Source: Anaerolinea sp.
Lineage (GTDB): Bacteria > Chloroflexota > Anaerolineae > Anaerolineales > Anaerolineaceae
DNA length: 64,000 nt
Assembly: GCA_029975055.1 (NCBI GenBank)
Contig: JARKPU010000002.1
Span: 113,332 to 177,331, forward strand
Direction: 5' to 3'
Part shown: positions 51,013 to 60,088 of the stretch, in pieces
Layout of the letters: every line of letters starts with the position of its first letter
Numbering within the stretch: the first letter of the stretch is position 1
Program-made: the position numbers and the translations under genes
The notes under the pieces: model-generated
The model's input: the letters and a program-made list of their open reading frames with translations, nothing else
What the model was told of the DNA's origin: nothing
Databases searched by the model: none

Positions 51013-54000
51013 TTACGGCAGGATTTCGATCACATCCAGCTTGCCCATGATGGGCAACCAGTTGAAGTACTCGTGCCTGCAGGCCAGCGAGAACTCCGGG
51101 GCACCCGTTCCGTTCAGCGTGAAGGTGATCGTGTGGGCGTCCAGGTCTTGCCCGGTGACGGCCAGGCCGTTCGTATTCCACTGGCTGCCGTTCCAGGCGT
51201 AAATGCCCATGTCGCTTTCTTTCCAGTTCTTCGGATTGTAGCTCATGGTGAAGGTCACCGGCTTGAGGAAGGCCAGGCTGGGCTGGAGCACGCCGTTGAT
51301 GTAAGCATCAACGGTGAAGCTGGCGACGAACGCCTTGCCTGCCGGCGGGGTGAGCAGCGAGTTGTAGAACTGGTGGAAGACCAGCGTAACGTTCTCGCTC
51401 ACCGCCCCGGCCGGGATTACGATGGTCGTGGTCACCGGCAGGCCGTCTTGCGTGCCGTGATAGGTGAGGGTGCCGCCCGCCGAGGGTGTGATGATACCGC
51501 CCAGGCTGCCGGTCACCGCCTTTTGCGAGAACGCCGCCGAGGTGCTGGTGCTGTAGTTCGCGTTACCCAGGTACACCGCGGTGACGGCATGCGTGCCGAC
51601 CGTCAGGCTGGTCACCTCAGGCCCCGCGGCCACGCCGTTCACCAGCGCCACCGGCGCCCCGGCGTCCACGCCGTCAATCTTGAACTGCACCTGCCCGGCA
51701 GGCGTGCCGCTACCCGGCGCCACGGTGAGCACCGTGGCGGTGAAGCGCACCGCCGCCCCTTCCACCACCGGGTTGATGCTGCTGACCAGGCTGGTAGTTG
51801 TGGAGGCCGGGCCGACCACCGGGCCAGAGAAGGCCGCGGAGGTTGCGTCGGCGTAATTCGGCGCGCCCGTGAAGGATGCGCTCAGGTTCTGGGCGCCCGC
51901 CGAGGTGGGGGTGATGCTGCAGGAAGCGCTGCCATCCGGCTGGATGGTGGCGATGCATGTGTTGGTGCCGTTGCCAAGGGTGATGGTCATACCGGCCGGG
52001 ATCAACGTCCCAGGGGCCACGGGGCTCACCTGCGCGTAGATCGTATAGGGCTGGCCCACCACCACCGGCCCGGCGGATGTGCCGGTGATTTCCACCGTCA
52101 CGCTGGCCGGGCTGATCTCAGGCCCGGCTTGCGGCGTCGAAGCAGCCTGGGGGTTGAAGTTCGCATCCCCGCTGTAGGCAATGCTCAGCTGGGTGCTGCC
52201 GGCGCTGGTAGTCACCAGGTCGCAGCTGCCCGCACTCACCGGCGCCGTGCAGGAATCCGTCCCATTGCTGATGGTGATCGTGCCGGTGGGCGTGCCCGCG
52301 CCGGGGTTGAGCACCACCGTGCCAAAGCTCACCGTCACCGGCTGGCCCACCACGGCCGCGGCCGGGTTGAAGCCCGAAATCGTCGCGCTGACGCTGGCCT
52401 TGCCGACCACAACGCCATCTGGAACCGTCACGGTCGAGGCCTTGTAATAATCATCGCCTGAATAGACGAGGGCGAGCGTGTGCGGCCCCACGGCGAGGGT
52501 CGAAATCATCTCCGAGGCCGCCGAACCGGCCGCGTCCAGCGTGACCGGCGCGCCCAGGTTGACCCCGTCCACCACGAACTGCACCGTGCCGGTCGGCTTG
52601 GGGTTATTGGCGCCGTCTCCGGCTACCCCGGCGCTGAAGCCGAACGGCTGGCCAAACACCGGCGATTCAACCGTGGGCGTCAGGGTCACCACCAGGAGGC
52701 CTTTCTCGACCACCTGGGAGAACGGCGATGAGAAGTTGTTGCTGCCGTTGAAGGAGGCATCGCCGCTGTAAACCGCGGTGATGGTGTGCGTGCCCACCCA
52801 CAGCGCCGTATAGGGCAGGAGCTTGTAAGCCTTGCCCGAAGCATCCACGGCCACCGGCGCGCCGTAATTCACCCCGTCCACAATGAACTGCACGGTGCCG
52901 CCGGCCGGAATGGCCTGGCTGGGCGCGTTGCCGGTCAGCGTGGCGGTGATCAACACCGAGAGGCCGTAGGGTGAGGGGTTGAGGTTCGAGCTTAACACCA
53001 GGGTCGTATCGGCCTTGTTCACCACCTGGTTGACGGCAGAGGCCGAAGCAACCGCGAAGTTGGCATCGCCGAGGTAGGCAGCGCCGATGGTGTGCGCCGC
53101 CACGGCCAAATCCGCCACAGGCGCAGAGACGGCGCTGCCGCCGCTGAGCGCCACGGGGTCGCCAAAGTTCACCCCGTCGATCGTGAATTGCACGAAACCG
53201 GTTGGTGCGCCGGCTCCGGGAGCCGTCACCGAAAGCGTGGCCGTGAACTGGAGAGGCTGCCCATAGACCGAGGGCGTGGCCGATGAAGCCAGGGCCAGGC
53301 TGGTGGAGGCTTTTGCAACCGCAGGCCCGGCCACAGCCGCCGAGGTGCTGGAAGCGTTGAAGTTCGCGTCGCCTTCATAGGCGGCCGACATCTGGGTTGG
53401 GCCTGAGCCGTCGAAGGTGATCTGGCAGCTTCCGGCCGAGACGGGCGCCGAGCATGAATGGCCGTTGCCGTCCGAGATGGTCACCAGACCGGTTGGGCTG
53501 CCCCACCCCGGGGCGACCGGCGTCACCGCGAAGGTGAAGGTCACCGGCTGGCCCACCACAGGGCTTGAGGGAGCAAAACCGAGGATCGCGACGGCGGAAT
53601 CGGCCTTGGAGACCACCGGCCCGGCAAACGGCGCCGAAACAGCGGCCTGGAAATTCGCCGAACCCGCGTAGCTGGCGGTGAGGTCGGGGCTGCCCGGGCC
53701 GGTCGGCTCGAGCTGGCAGGAACCGGCCCCCGAGGCGTTCAAAGTGACCTCGCAGGTATCCACCCCGTTCGAGACGGTCACTGTGCCGGAGGGAACGCCG
53801 GTCGCCGGGGCCGCAGGGGTCGCCTGGATGCTCACGGTCACCGGCTGGCCCACCACCGAAGCGGTCGGATCCACCGAAAGGATGCTCACCGTCGAACCGG
53901 CTTTGGCAGCCGACTGGTTGAGGGCCGGCGAAACCGGAACGCTCAGGAAGTAATCATCGCCGCTGTAGCTGACGGTGACGGTATGGTCGCCCGCGGAGAA

Positions 54001-56496
54001 CTCGACCGCCTGCGGGATGGACGCCTTGCCGGAAGCATCCAGCGTCACCTGCCCGCCCACGGGATTCCCATCCACATAGAAGCGCACCGTACCGGTGGGC
54101 GTGCCCTGGGTGGGCATCGAAGGCCCCACCACCACGCTGTAGCTCACGGGCTGGGTCGCCATCGGCGAACTCACGCTGGGCGTGATGGTAAAGACCGGGT
54201 TGGCCTTGTTGACCACCTGCTGCAACGGGGCGGCGTTGTTATTGCTGCCGACGAACTGCGCCGGGTCGGCGGGGGTGTACACGGCGGTGATGGCGTGGTT
54301 GCCCGGCCAGAGGTTAAGGTAAGGCACCGTGCGCGTGGCCTGCCCGGAGCCGTTCAGGGTCATGCTCGTCCCGAACGGGACGCCGTCGATCGATAGCCGC
54401 ACCTGCCCGGCCGGAATGGCAATGCTGGGGGCGTTGGCCGTCACGCTGATGGTCATCTGCAGCGATGTGCCATACACCGTCGGGTTCTCGCTGGATGTGA
54501 TGGTGACGGTGGTCGGCGCCGGGTTGACCGTCTGGCTCATTGTGCCGGCGGCGCTGGAAAGCGTGTTGCTGTTGCCCAGGTAAGCTGCCGAGAAGGTGTG
54601 CGCCCCCACCAGCAGATGCCCGCCGGGAAGGAGCGTGTGCAGGTCGGCTGTGACAGCCTGGCTCGAGGCATCGAGCGCCACCGGGCTGCCCAGGGCAGAG
54701 CCATCCACATAGAATTGCACCTGGCCCGCCGGATTCACCACCGAGGGCAGCACTTCGTCAACGGTGGCCGTCAGGCGCAGAGGCTGCCCGTATACGCTGG
54801 TGGCAGCGGAGGAAACCACGCCGGTGGTGGTGCTGTTCTGGTTGATGTGCACCCCGCTCGAGGCGGTGCTGCTGGCGTTGTTGTTTGCATCCCCCAGGTA
54901 CACCGCCGAATAGGTGTGGTCGCCAGCGGAGAGGGTGGTCCACGTCTGGCTGGAGGCCGTGCCGCTGCTGAGGCTCACCGGGGCGCCGAAGGGCGCGCCA
55001 TCCACATAAAATTGCACCTGCCCGGCGGGCGTGAAGGCCGCCGGAGCGACCGCCGAAACGGTGGCCGTCAGGTACACCGGCTGGCCGTAAACCGGCGAGG
55101 TCACCGAGCGCGAGGCGCTCGCGCTGGTATTGGCTTTGTTGATGGTGATCGAATAGGCCTGGTCGGCATACCCCACCAGGTTCGAAGCACGGATGGTAAA
55201 GTTGTACGTACCGGCCGCGGTCGGCGTACCGGAAAGCACGCCCAAAACAGCGTTCAGGGTCAAACCAGGGGGCACGGCACCGGTATACACACTGTAGGTC
55301 GGCGCAGGGACGCCGTCGGCGTCGAAGTCGTGGCTATACGGCGCGCCATAGGTGCCGCTGGCGGGCGTGCCGCTGGTGAAGCCCGAAGGCGGGAAATCCG
55401 GGTTGACGGTGGTCGTCACCAGCGGGCCGATGATCTGCGCGAAGCCCGTGCCGGCGATCGAATAATTCCCGTGATTGATGCTTCCCGAAGCGCCCATCCC
55501 GACGTTGAAGGTGATATGCACCGTTCCATTGGCCCCCGGGGCCTTTGTACCGAGGTTGCACGTCACCGTGCCGCTGCTGTTGGTGCAGCCCGCGTCGTTG
55601 GAAACATACGTGGTATTCGCCGGGGCAACCGAGGTGAGCACGACGTTGTCAATCGCAACGTTGCCCGTGTTGGCCCAGGTGTATTCGTAGGTGATGTTCT
55701 GGGTGCGGCTCACCGAAGCCGGGCCGGTGGCCGAGATGGACAGGCCCGGGATGAACGCGCCGAAGGCGTCCACATACACATAACCGTAATGGCCGCCCGC
55801 AGAGCAGCCGGCGGCGATCACTTCCAGTTCGATCGTGTCGCCCACATCCAGCTGGCCCGCCCCGGGGGCGATATCCACAATTTGCCAGTCGGTATACAGG
55901 ACGTAAGATCCCTGCCAGGGAACGCCCGCCTGCCCCGAAAAGGCAAATTTATCATAGAGCATCGCGCCGCCCTTGGTGATGTTCTTCACACCGATATAGA
56001 AAAAAGGCTGCTCTGTCGCGCCGTGGCCGGGGTTCTCCAGCACGGGGGCATAGGCAAACCGCACGTGGACTTTTCCGTCCACATCCACATCGTCCGATGT
56101 GACGGTGGTCGTCTGCTTCAACGAGTTGGCGTTGTTGGAAGAGCCCTCGTAATTCACCACCGCCGAGTAATCGCCAAAGCGCGGGAAGCGCACGGCCGAA
56201 TGGGCATCGGTTTGCGACATCGCGCCGCCGCCTGCCGTGCCCACCACATAGGTTTTGTCGGTCCCGCCGGCAGAGCGATTGATGCAGCTCCCGCCGGTGG
56301 TGCATAATAAACCGGGGTTGTAGAACGTCGATTCCGTCCAGCTGGTCAAACCACCGGATTCAAAACCGCCATTATCGAACAACGCCTGAACGGCCTCAAA
56401 CCGCACGAGCGTGAGCATGATGATCATCACGAGGACGCCAAGCACGCGCAGCACGTTCGGACGGCTGAATTGAAGTTGCCTGGATGGATGGTTCAT
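51013..56496 (-). CDS. Giant Ig-like-repeat surface protein
   Basis: The product is 1,827 residues. A signal/transmembrane segment lies at about 15-38 (VLRVLGVLVMIIMLTLVR). Then come a jelly-roll-like N-terminal domain (40-240), a DUF11-type domain (about 245-365; YEYTWANTGNVAIDN), a putative Ig (He_PIG) domain (about 365-450; GTPTAAGTYNFTI), twelve Ig-like repeats (about 453-1660) and a C-terminal ZU5-like domain ending in NWLPIMGK, near the YLPL-type ends common on Chloroflexota exported proteins. Repeats are of the Big_3-like family with YGQP and VxxVYxGDxN motifs. An adhesin or surface-stalk role is inferred. The ribosome site is AGGAGG; a receiver-like gene precedes it and a terminator follows. 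Confidence 0.9.
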   Translation of the reverse strand: MNHPSRQLQFSRPNVLRVLGVLVMIIMLTLVRFEAVQALFDNGGFESGGLTSWTESTFYNPGLLCTTGGSCINRSAGGTDKTYVVGTAGGGAMSQTDAHSAVRFPRFGDYSAVVNYEGSSNNANSLKQTTTVTSDDVDVDGKVHVRFAYAPVLENPGHGATEQPFFYIGVKNITKGGAMLYDKFAFSGQAGVPWQGSYVLYTDWQIVDIAPGAGQLDVGDTIELEVIAAGCSAGGHYGYVYVDAFGAFIPGLSISATGPASVSRTQNITYEYTWANTGNVAIDNVVLTSVAPANTTYVSNDAGCTNSSGTVTCNLGTKAPGANGTVHITFNVGMGASGSINHGNYSIAGTGFAQIIGPLVTTTVNPDFPPSGFTSGTPASGTYGAPYSHDFDADGVPAPTYSVYTGAVPPGLTLNAVLGVLSGTPTAAGTYNFTIRASNLVGYADQAYSITINKANTSASASRSVTSPVYGQPVYLTATVSAVAPAAFTPAGQVQFYVDGAPFGAPVSLSSGTASSQTWTTLSAGDHTYSAVYLGDANNNASSTASSGVHINQNSTTTGVVSSAATSVYGQPLRLTATVDEVLPSVVNPAGQVQFYVDGSALGSPVALDASSQAVTADLHTLLPGGHLLVGAHTFSAAYLGNSNTLSSAAGTMSQTVNPAPTTVTITSSENPTVYGTSLQMTISVTANAPSIAIPAGQVRLSIDGVPFGTSMTLNGSGQATRTVPYLNLWPGNHAITAVYTPADPAQFVGSNNNAAPLQQVVNKANPVFTITPSVSSPMATQPVSYSVVVGPSMPTQGTPTGTVRFYVDGNPVGGQVTLDASGKASIPQAVEFSAGDHTVTVSYSGDDYFLSVPVSPALNQSAAKAGSTVSILSVDPTASVVGQPVTVSIQATPAAPATGVPSGTVTVSNGVDTCEVTLNASGAGSCQLEPTGPGSPDLTASYAGSANFQAAVSAPFAGPVVSKADSAVAILGFAPSSPVVGQPVTFTFAVTPVAPGWGSPTGLVTISDGNGHSCSAPVSAGSCQITFDGSGPTQMSAAYEGDANFNASSTSAAVAGPAVAKASTSLALASSATPSVYGQPLQFTATLSVTAPGAGAPTGFVQFTIDGVNFGDPVALSGGSAVSAPVADLAVAAHTIGAAYLGDANFAVASASAVNQVVNKADTTLVLSSNLNPSPYGLSVLITATLTGNAPSQAIPAGGTVQFIVDGVNYGAPVAVDASGKAYKLLPYTALWVGTHTITAVYSGDASFNGSNNFSSPFSQVVEKGLLVVTLTPTVESPVFGQPFGFSAGVAGDGANNPKPTGTVQFVVDGVNLGAPVTLDAAGSAASEMISTLAVGPHTLALVYSGDDYYKASTVTVPDGVVVGKASVSATISGFNPAAAVVGQPVTVSFGTVVLNPGAGTPTGTITISNGTDSCTAPVSAGSCDLVTTSAGSTQLSIAYSGDANFNPQAASTPQAGPEISPASVTVEITGTSAGPVVVGQPYTIYAQVSPVAPGTLIPAGMTITLGNGTNTCIATIQPDGSASCSITPTSAGAQNLSASFTGAPNYADATSAAFSGPVVGPASTTTSLVSSINPVVEGAAVRFTATVLTVAPGSGTPAGQVQFKIDGVDAGAPVALVNGVAAGPEVTSLTVGTHAVTAVYLGNANYSTSTSAAFSQKAVTGSLGGIITPSAGGTLTYHGTQDGLPVTTTIVIPAGAVSENVTLVFHQFYNSLLTPPAGKAFVASFTVDAYINGVLQPSLAFLKPVTFTMSYNPKNWKESDMGIYAWNGSQWNTNGLAVTGQDLDAHTITFTLNGTGAPEFSLACRHEYFNWLPIMGKLDVIEILP
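51512..55138 (-). repeat. Twelve tandem ~100-residue Ig-like repeats within the surface protein
   Basis: Units average 302 bp and are separated by short K/N-A-x-T joints. Units fall into types repeating with a period of five: units 2-6 resemble units 7-11 in order, and unit 12 resembles 2 and 7. Units 5, 6, 10 and 11 each carry a Cys pair (for example GTDSC ... SAGSC) absent from the others. Confidence 0.75.
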
Positions 56497-56593
56497 ACGG
56501 ATTCCCTCCTGACCGAAAACAATAGAGTTTAGCTTTACGATCTGTGCTGAAGAGCAGAGCTGCCTTCCCCGCCGGAAGCTGAAAACCCCTGCC

Positions 56594-56974
56594 CTACTTT
56601 CTTAAGTGAGTGATAAGAAGCGTGTCCAGCCGGTGATGCAGCATCGATTTCATCAGAACGTGACCTATCCCGGTGGATTCCGCCAGCCGATATTGAACTG
56701 CCGTGTCTGCAAGTACGATCAGATGCACCTCCGGGAATTTCGCGTGGATTTGTTCGAGCAGCTGCGTCAACCGGCTGCCACACAATTCTGCTTCCAGCAG
56801 GAGCGCCTGAGGGGCGCCTTCAGCTAACCGTTCCGGCAGCCCTTCCAGGTCACCCGTCTCGACCTTTACATCCAGGCCCGGAATGGCATTGAGGAATGAC
56901 TCGAGGGCTGTGCGCCACAGCCCTGCTCGGGCAACTAAGTAAACGGTTTGCATGGTTTTGGTTTGCCGCAACAT
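56594..56974 (-). CDS. Stand-alone degenerate receiver-domain protein, second copy
   Basis: The product is 126 residues, one receiver-type domain and no output domain. Strand pattern VYLVARAG, QALLLEAELCG and HLIVLADT follows the receiver fold, but the acidic pair is missing and the phospho-acceptor position is not Asp (LLLEAEL), so it should not be phosphorylated in the normal way. It aligns along its length with the product at 3852-4220. ATG 56974 has AGGTGG upstream; ATG 56953 is an alternative. The giant Ig-repeat gene begins 97 bases downstream on the same strand, and a kinase-regulator pair starts divergently 119 bases away. Role unknown. Confidence 0.7.
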   Translation of the reverse strand: MLRQTKTMQTVYLVARAGLWRTALESFLNAIPGLDVKVETGDLEGLPERLAEGAPQALLLEAELCGSRLTQLLEQIHAKFPEVHLIVLADTAVQYRLAESTGIGHVLMKSMLHHRLDTLLITHLRK

Positions 56975-57093
56975 AGATTTCCCACCTGGAAAGCGGTCTG
57001 CTATGAAGGATAACCATCCGGCAGACGGTTTACATCCACACTGGCGTGGATTTTTATCAACGCAGTGTTGAGAACTGGGGTTAAAATGGTCTT

Positions 57094-59430
57094 ATGCTGC
57101 GCCTGATCCTGGTTTCGGTGGCGATTTTCGGGGCGCTCATCTGCGCTCTGCTGGCAATCTTCGCCTGGCGGCGGCGGCCCGCGTCTGGGGCGGTCTTCCT
57201 GGCGGGCGCGCTGATGAGCACGGCCATTTATGCGTTCGGCTACGGCCTGGAATTGAGCAGCACGACCATCGAGAACATGCTGGCGTGCATCCGGCTCGAA
57301 TATCTGGGGGTGGCCTGGCTGCCGGGCTTTTGGCTGGCCCTTTCGCTGCATTACACCAACCACCTCAAGTGGCTGCGGCCAAGGCGTTTCTGGTTGATCT
57401 GGATCATCCCCGTGGTTGTCCTTCTCGGCGTATGGACCAACCCCCTCCACCACCTCCATTACAGCAGCGTCAGTGTGAATGCCGGCGGGCCTTTCTTCGT
57501 GCTCCAATTCGAGCGCGGCCCCATCTACTGGCTGCACATGGGCTACACCTTCTTTTCATTCCTGGTTTCTGCATTCTGGCTGGTGCAATACCTGCTTTCG
57601 CCGCATTTGCTCTATCGCAAGCAGTCTGGATTGATGCTCGCCAGCAGCCTGCTGACGATCTTGATCGTCACGCTCTACCTGGCCGGGCTGCAGCCGATCC
57701 CTCACCTGGATATCATCGTGTATGCGCTGATCGTTTCCAGCGTTCTGGTAGGATATGGCTTGCTGCGCTTTCACCTCGTCGCCCTGTCGCCGGCGGCGCG
57801 CGACGCGCTCTTCGACAGCCTGGATGACGCAGTCATTGTGCTGGATGCGAACAACCTGCTGGTTGATTACAATGCGAAAGCCGCGCAATTCTTCCATTTT
57901 TCCGGCAACCCCATCGGGCTTTCACTGGCACAGTTCGTCCCGCAAGAGCTTCAAGAGGCTTTTCAAGACTTGCGGCATCTGGAAGGCGTGCGCGAATTCA
58001 ACCTCGACGCCCCCCAGCGCAGGTATTTTGAAATACACCCTTCCGGGCTGGAGGGCATCGGCAGCGAGCCGGTCGGCTTGCTGGTGGTGATTCACGAGAT
58101 CACCCAGCAAAAACAAATGCAGCTTGCCCTGGAACTGGCAAATGCCGACCTCGAGCGGCGCGTGGCGCTTCGCACGCAGGAATACCTGACCACCATCCAA
58201 CAATTGGAAGGAGAAATTCACACCCGCCAGCAGGCCGAGCAGAAACTCAGAGAGATGCAGGCCAACCTCGTCGAACAGGTTTCGATGCAGAGCCGCAAGC
58301 TGTATACCCTCTATGACGTGCTGCTCAACAAGGAAATATCCGGGATGACCGACGAGGTGCTCACGCAGATGCTTCAGCGCATCTGCCAGATGATGAGCGC
58401 AGACGCGGCCTGCATCCACGAGGCGCGCAGCGATGCGCTCTATTCCACCGGCAGCATCGGCCTGCCCCCGGGCACGCAGGAAGCTCTGGCGATACTGCCG
58501 GGCAGCTGGCTGATCGAAGGCAAGCCGCTCGTCACCAACGATCTGCCGCACGATGAACGCCTGCCCGAAGCCCTGCGGCTGACGGGCTTCACCACCTACC
58601 TGGCCGCGCCGATCCGCCTGAACGAAGTGGTCACCGGCTTGCTCCAGGTATTCTGGCGGGCCTCTTACCACGTTTCGGTGGAAGATATATCCTACTTTTC
58701 CATCATCGCGGAGCAAATCGGCATCATCCTCGAAAACGCGCGCCTGCGCCAGATCCTCGAGGAACGGGCCGTCCAGGGCGAGCGCCGCCGCCTGGCGCGC
58801 GACCTGCACGACTCGGTTACCCAGTCGCTGCACAGCCTGTCGCTCTACGTGAGCATCCTGCGCAACCGCCTGGAGCAGGGCCAGGCGCGAAAAGCCATGG
58901 AGATGTTGGACAAAATCGACCAATCGGCGCGCCAATCGCTCAAAGAGATGCGCCTGCTGCTCTATGAACTGCGCCTGGTGCCGCTGGAAGACATCCGGCT
59001 GGTGGAGGCCTTGCGCAACCGCCTGGACGCAGTCGAAACCCGCGCCGGGATCGACGCCGTGCTGGACGTGGCCGAAGGGTCCTTCTGGCCGCCGAAGTGG
59101 GAAGCCGAGCTGTACTGCATCGCCATGGAAGCCTTGAACAATGCGCTCAAGCACGCCAATGCCAGCGCCGTGCAGGTGCGCCTTGCAGGCAAAAGCACCT
59201 GGGCCGAACTGAGCATCTCCGATAACGGCAAGGGGTTTTCACCCGAAAAGGTCGCCAACGGCGGCATCGGGCTTCAGAGCATGCGCGAACGGGCCGAGCG
59301 GCTGGGAGGCAGTTTGCAAATTGAGTCGGCCCCCGGCCAGGGGACGACTATTCGCGTGTCGGTCAATTTGCCGGGGGTACAGGCCGGGAAGAAGGAGGTT
59401 GAGCTTGATTCGCATCCTCACGGCGGATGA
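57094..59430 (+). CDS. Seven-transmembrane PAS-GAF sensor histidine kinase
   Basis: The product is 778 residues. Seven membrane helices span about 1-225, of the HisKA_7TM sensor type. A PAS domain (about 232-345) and a coiled coil (about 345-405; LERRVALRTQEYL) follow, then a GAF domain (about 410-555). The HisKA_3 helix has phospho-accepting His572 (ARDLHDSVTQ). The HATPase domain has MEALNNALKHA and SDNGKGFSPE. It should phosphorylate the LuxR-type regulator whose gene overlaps its 3' end by 26 bases. It is divergent from the receiver-like/Ig-repeat module. Its sensor half resembles the diguanylate cyclase at 15621-17207. Confidence 0.92.
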   Translation: MLRLILVSVAIFGALICALLAIFAWRRRPASGAVFLAGALMSTAIYAFGYGLELSSTTIENMLACIRLEYLGVAWLPGFWLALSLHYTNHLKWLRPRRFWLIWIIPVVVLLGVWTNPLHHLHYSSVSVNAGGPFFVLQFERGPIYWLHMGYTFFSFLVSAFWLVQYLLSPHLLYRKQSGLMLASSLLTILIVTLYLAGLQPIPHLDIIVYALIVSSVLVGYGLLRFHLVALSPAARDALFDSLDDAVIVLDANNLLVDYNAKAAQFFHFSGNPIGLSLAQFVPQELQEAFQDLRHLEGVREFNLDAPQRRYFEIHPSGLEGIGSEPVGLLVVIHEITQQKQMQLALELANADLERRVALRTQEYLTTIQQLEGEIHTRQQAEQKLREMQANLVEQVSMQSRKLYTLYDVLLNKEISGMTDEVLTQMLQRICQMMSADAACIHEARSDALYSTGSIGLPPGTQEALAILPGSWLIEGKPLVTNDLPHDERLPEALRLTGFTTYLAAPIRLNEVVTGLLQVFWRASYHVSVEDISYFSIIAEQIGIILENARLRQILEERAVQGERRRLARDLHDSVTQSLHSLSLYVSILRNRLEQGQARKAMEMLDKIDQSARQSLKEMRLLLYELRLVPLEDIRLVEALRNRLDAVETRAGIDAVLDVAEGSFWPPKWEAELYCIAMEALNNALKHANASAVQVRLAGKSTWAELSISDNGKGFSPEKVANGGIGLQSMRERAERLGGSLQIESAPGQGTTIRVSVNLPGVQAGKKEVELDSHPHGG

Positions 59431-60067
59431 CCATCCGCTGATCCGCGATGCCCTGCGTGTCTGCATCGAGGATGAAGCCGATATGGAGATTGTGGCCGAA
59501 GTGGTCAACGGCCGCGATGCAATCCGCGCCGCCCAGGAGCACTCGCCGGATGTCTCCATCCTCGACCTGTATCTTCCCGATATGGACGGCATCCAGGTGC
59601 TTGAAAACATCCTGAAAGTCCAGCCGGCGGCGCGCGTGCTCTTTTTTACCAGTTCGCAGGAAGAAGCAAAGGTGGCGCAGGCCATTCAATCCGGCGCGCT
59701 GGGCTACCTGTTGAAGGACTCGCAGCGCGAGGAGATTTTGCGCGCCATCCGCGAGGTGAGCCAGGGCCGCAGTTACCTTTCGGCTTCGGCAGCCGGTAAA
59801 CTCGCCAGCAGCCTGCGCCAGAACCGTGGCGCAGGTGCCTCCGCGCTCATCGAACCCCTCACTCAACGGGAAGAGGAAATTCTCAGGCTGATCGAAGAAG
59901 GCAGTTCGAACCCCCAGATCGCCGCCCATCTGCACATCAGCGAGACGACCGTGCGCACCCACATCTCCCACATCCTGCAGAAGATGGGGCTGGAAAATCG
60001 CTCCCAGCTGTTGATGCAGCTGCTGCAACGGAAGTCCAGCCCCGGGCGCACCGGCCCGGCCGCGTGA
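59405..60067 (+). CDS. NarL/LuxR-family response regulator
   Basis: The product is 220 residues. The receiver is intact: Asp8-Asp9, phospho-acceptor Asp54, Thr82/Ser83 and Lys104. A LuxR-type helix-turn-helix follows at about 150-210 (LTQREEEILRLIEEGSS, SETTVRTHISHILQKMG). The frame is open upstream, but TTG 59405 is chosen because AGGAGG lies six bases before it and the receiver begins at once (MIRILTADDH). The gene overlaps the kinase by 26 bases, so they form a coupled pair. It is convergent with the antiporter gene. Confidence 0.9.
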   Translation: MIRILTADDHPLIRDALRVCIEDEADMEIVAEVVNGRDAIRAAQEHSPDVSILDLYLPDMDGIQVLENILKVQPAARVLFFTSSQEEAKVAQAIQSGALGYLLKDSQREEILRAIREVSQGRSYLSASAAGKLASSLRQNRGAGASALIEPLTQREEEILRLIEEGSSNPQIAAHLHISETTVRTHISHILQKMGLENRSQLLMQLLQRKSSPGRTGPAA

Positions 60068-60088
60068 CCCGCTTGGTGCAGTGGGCAA

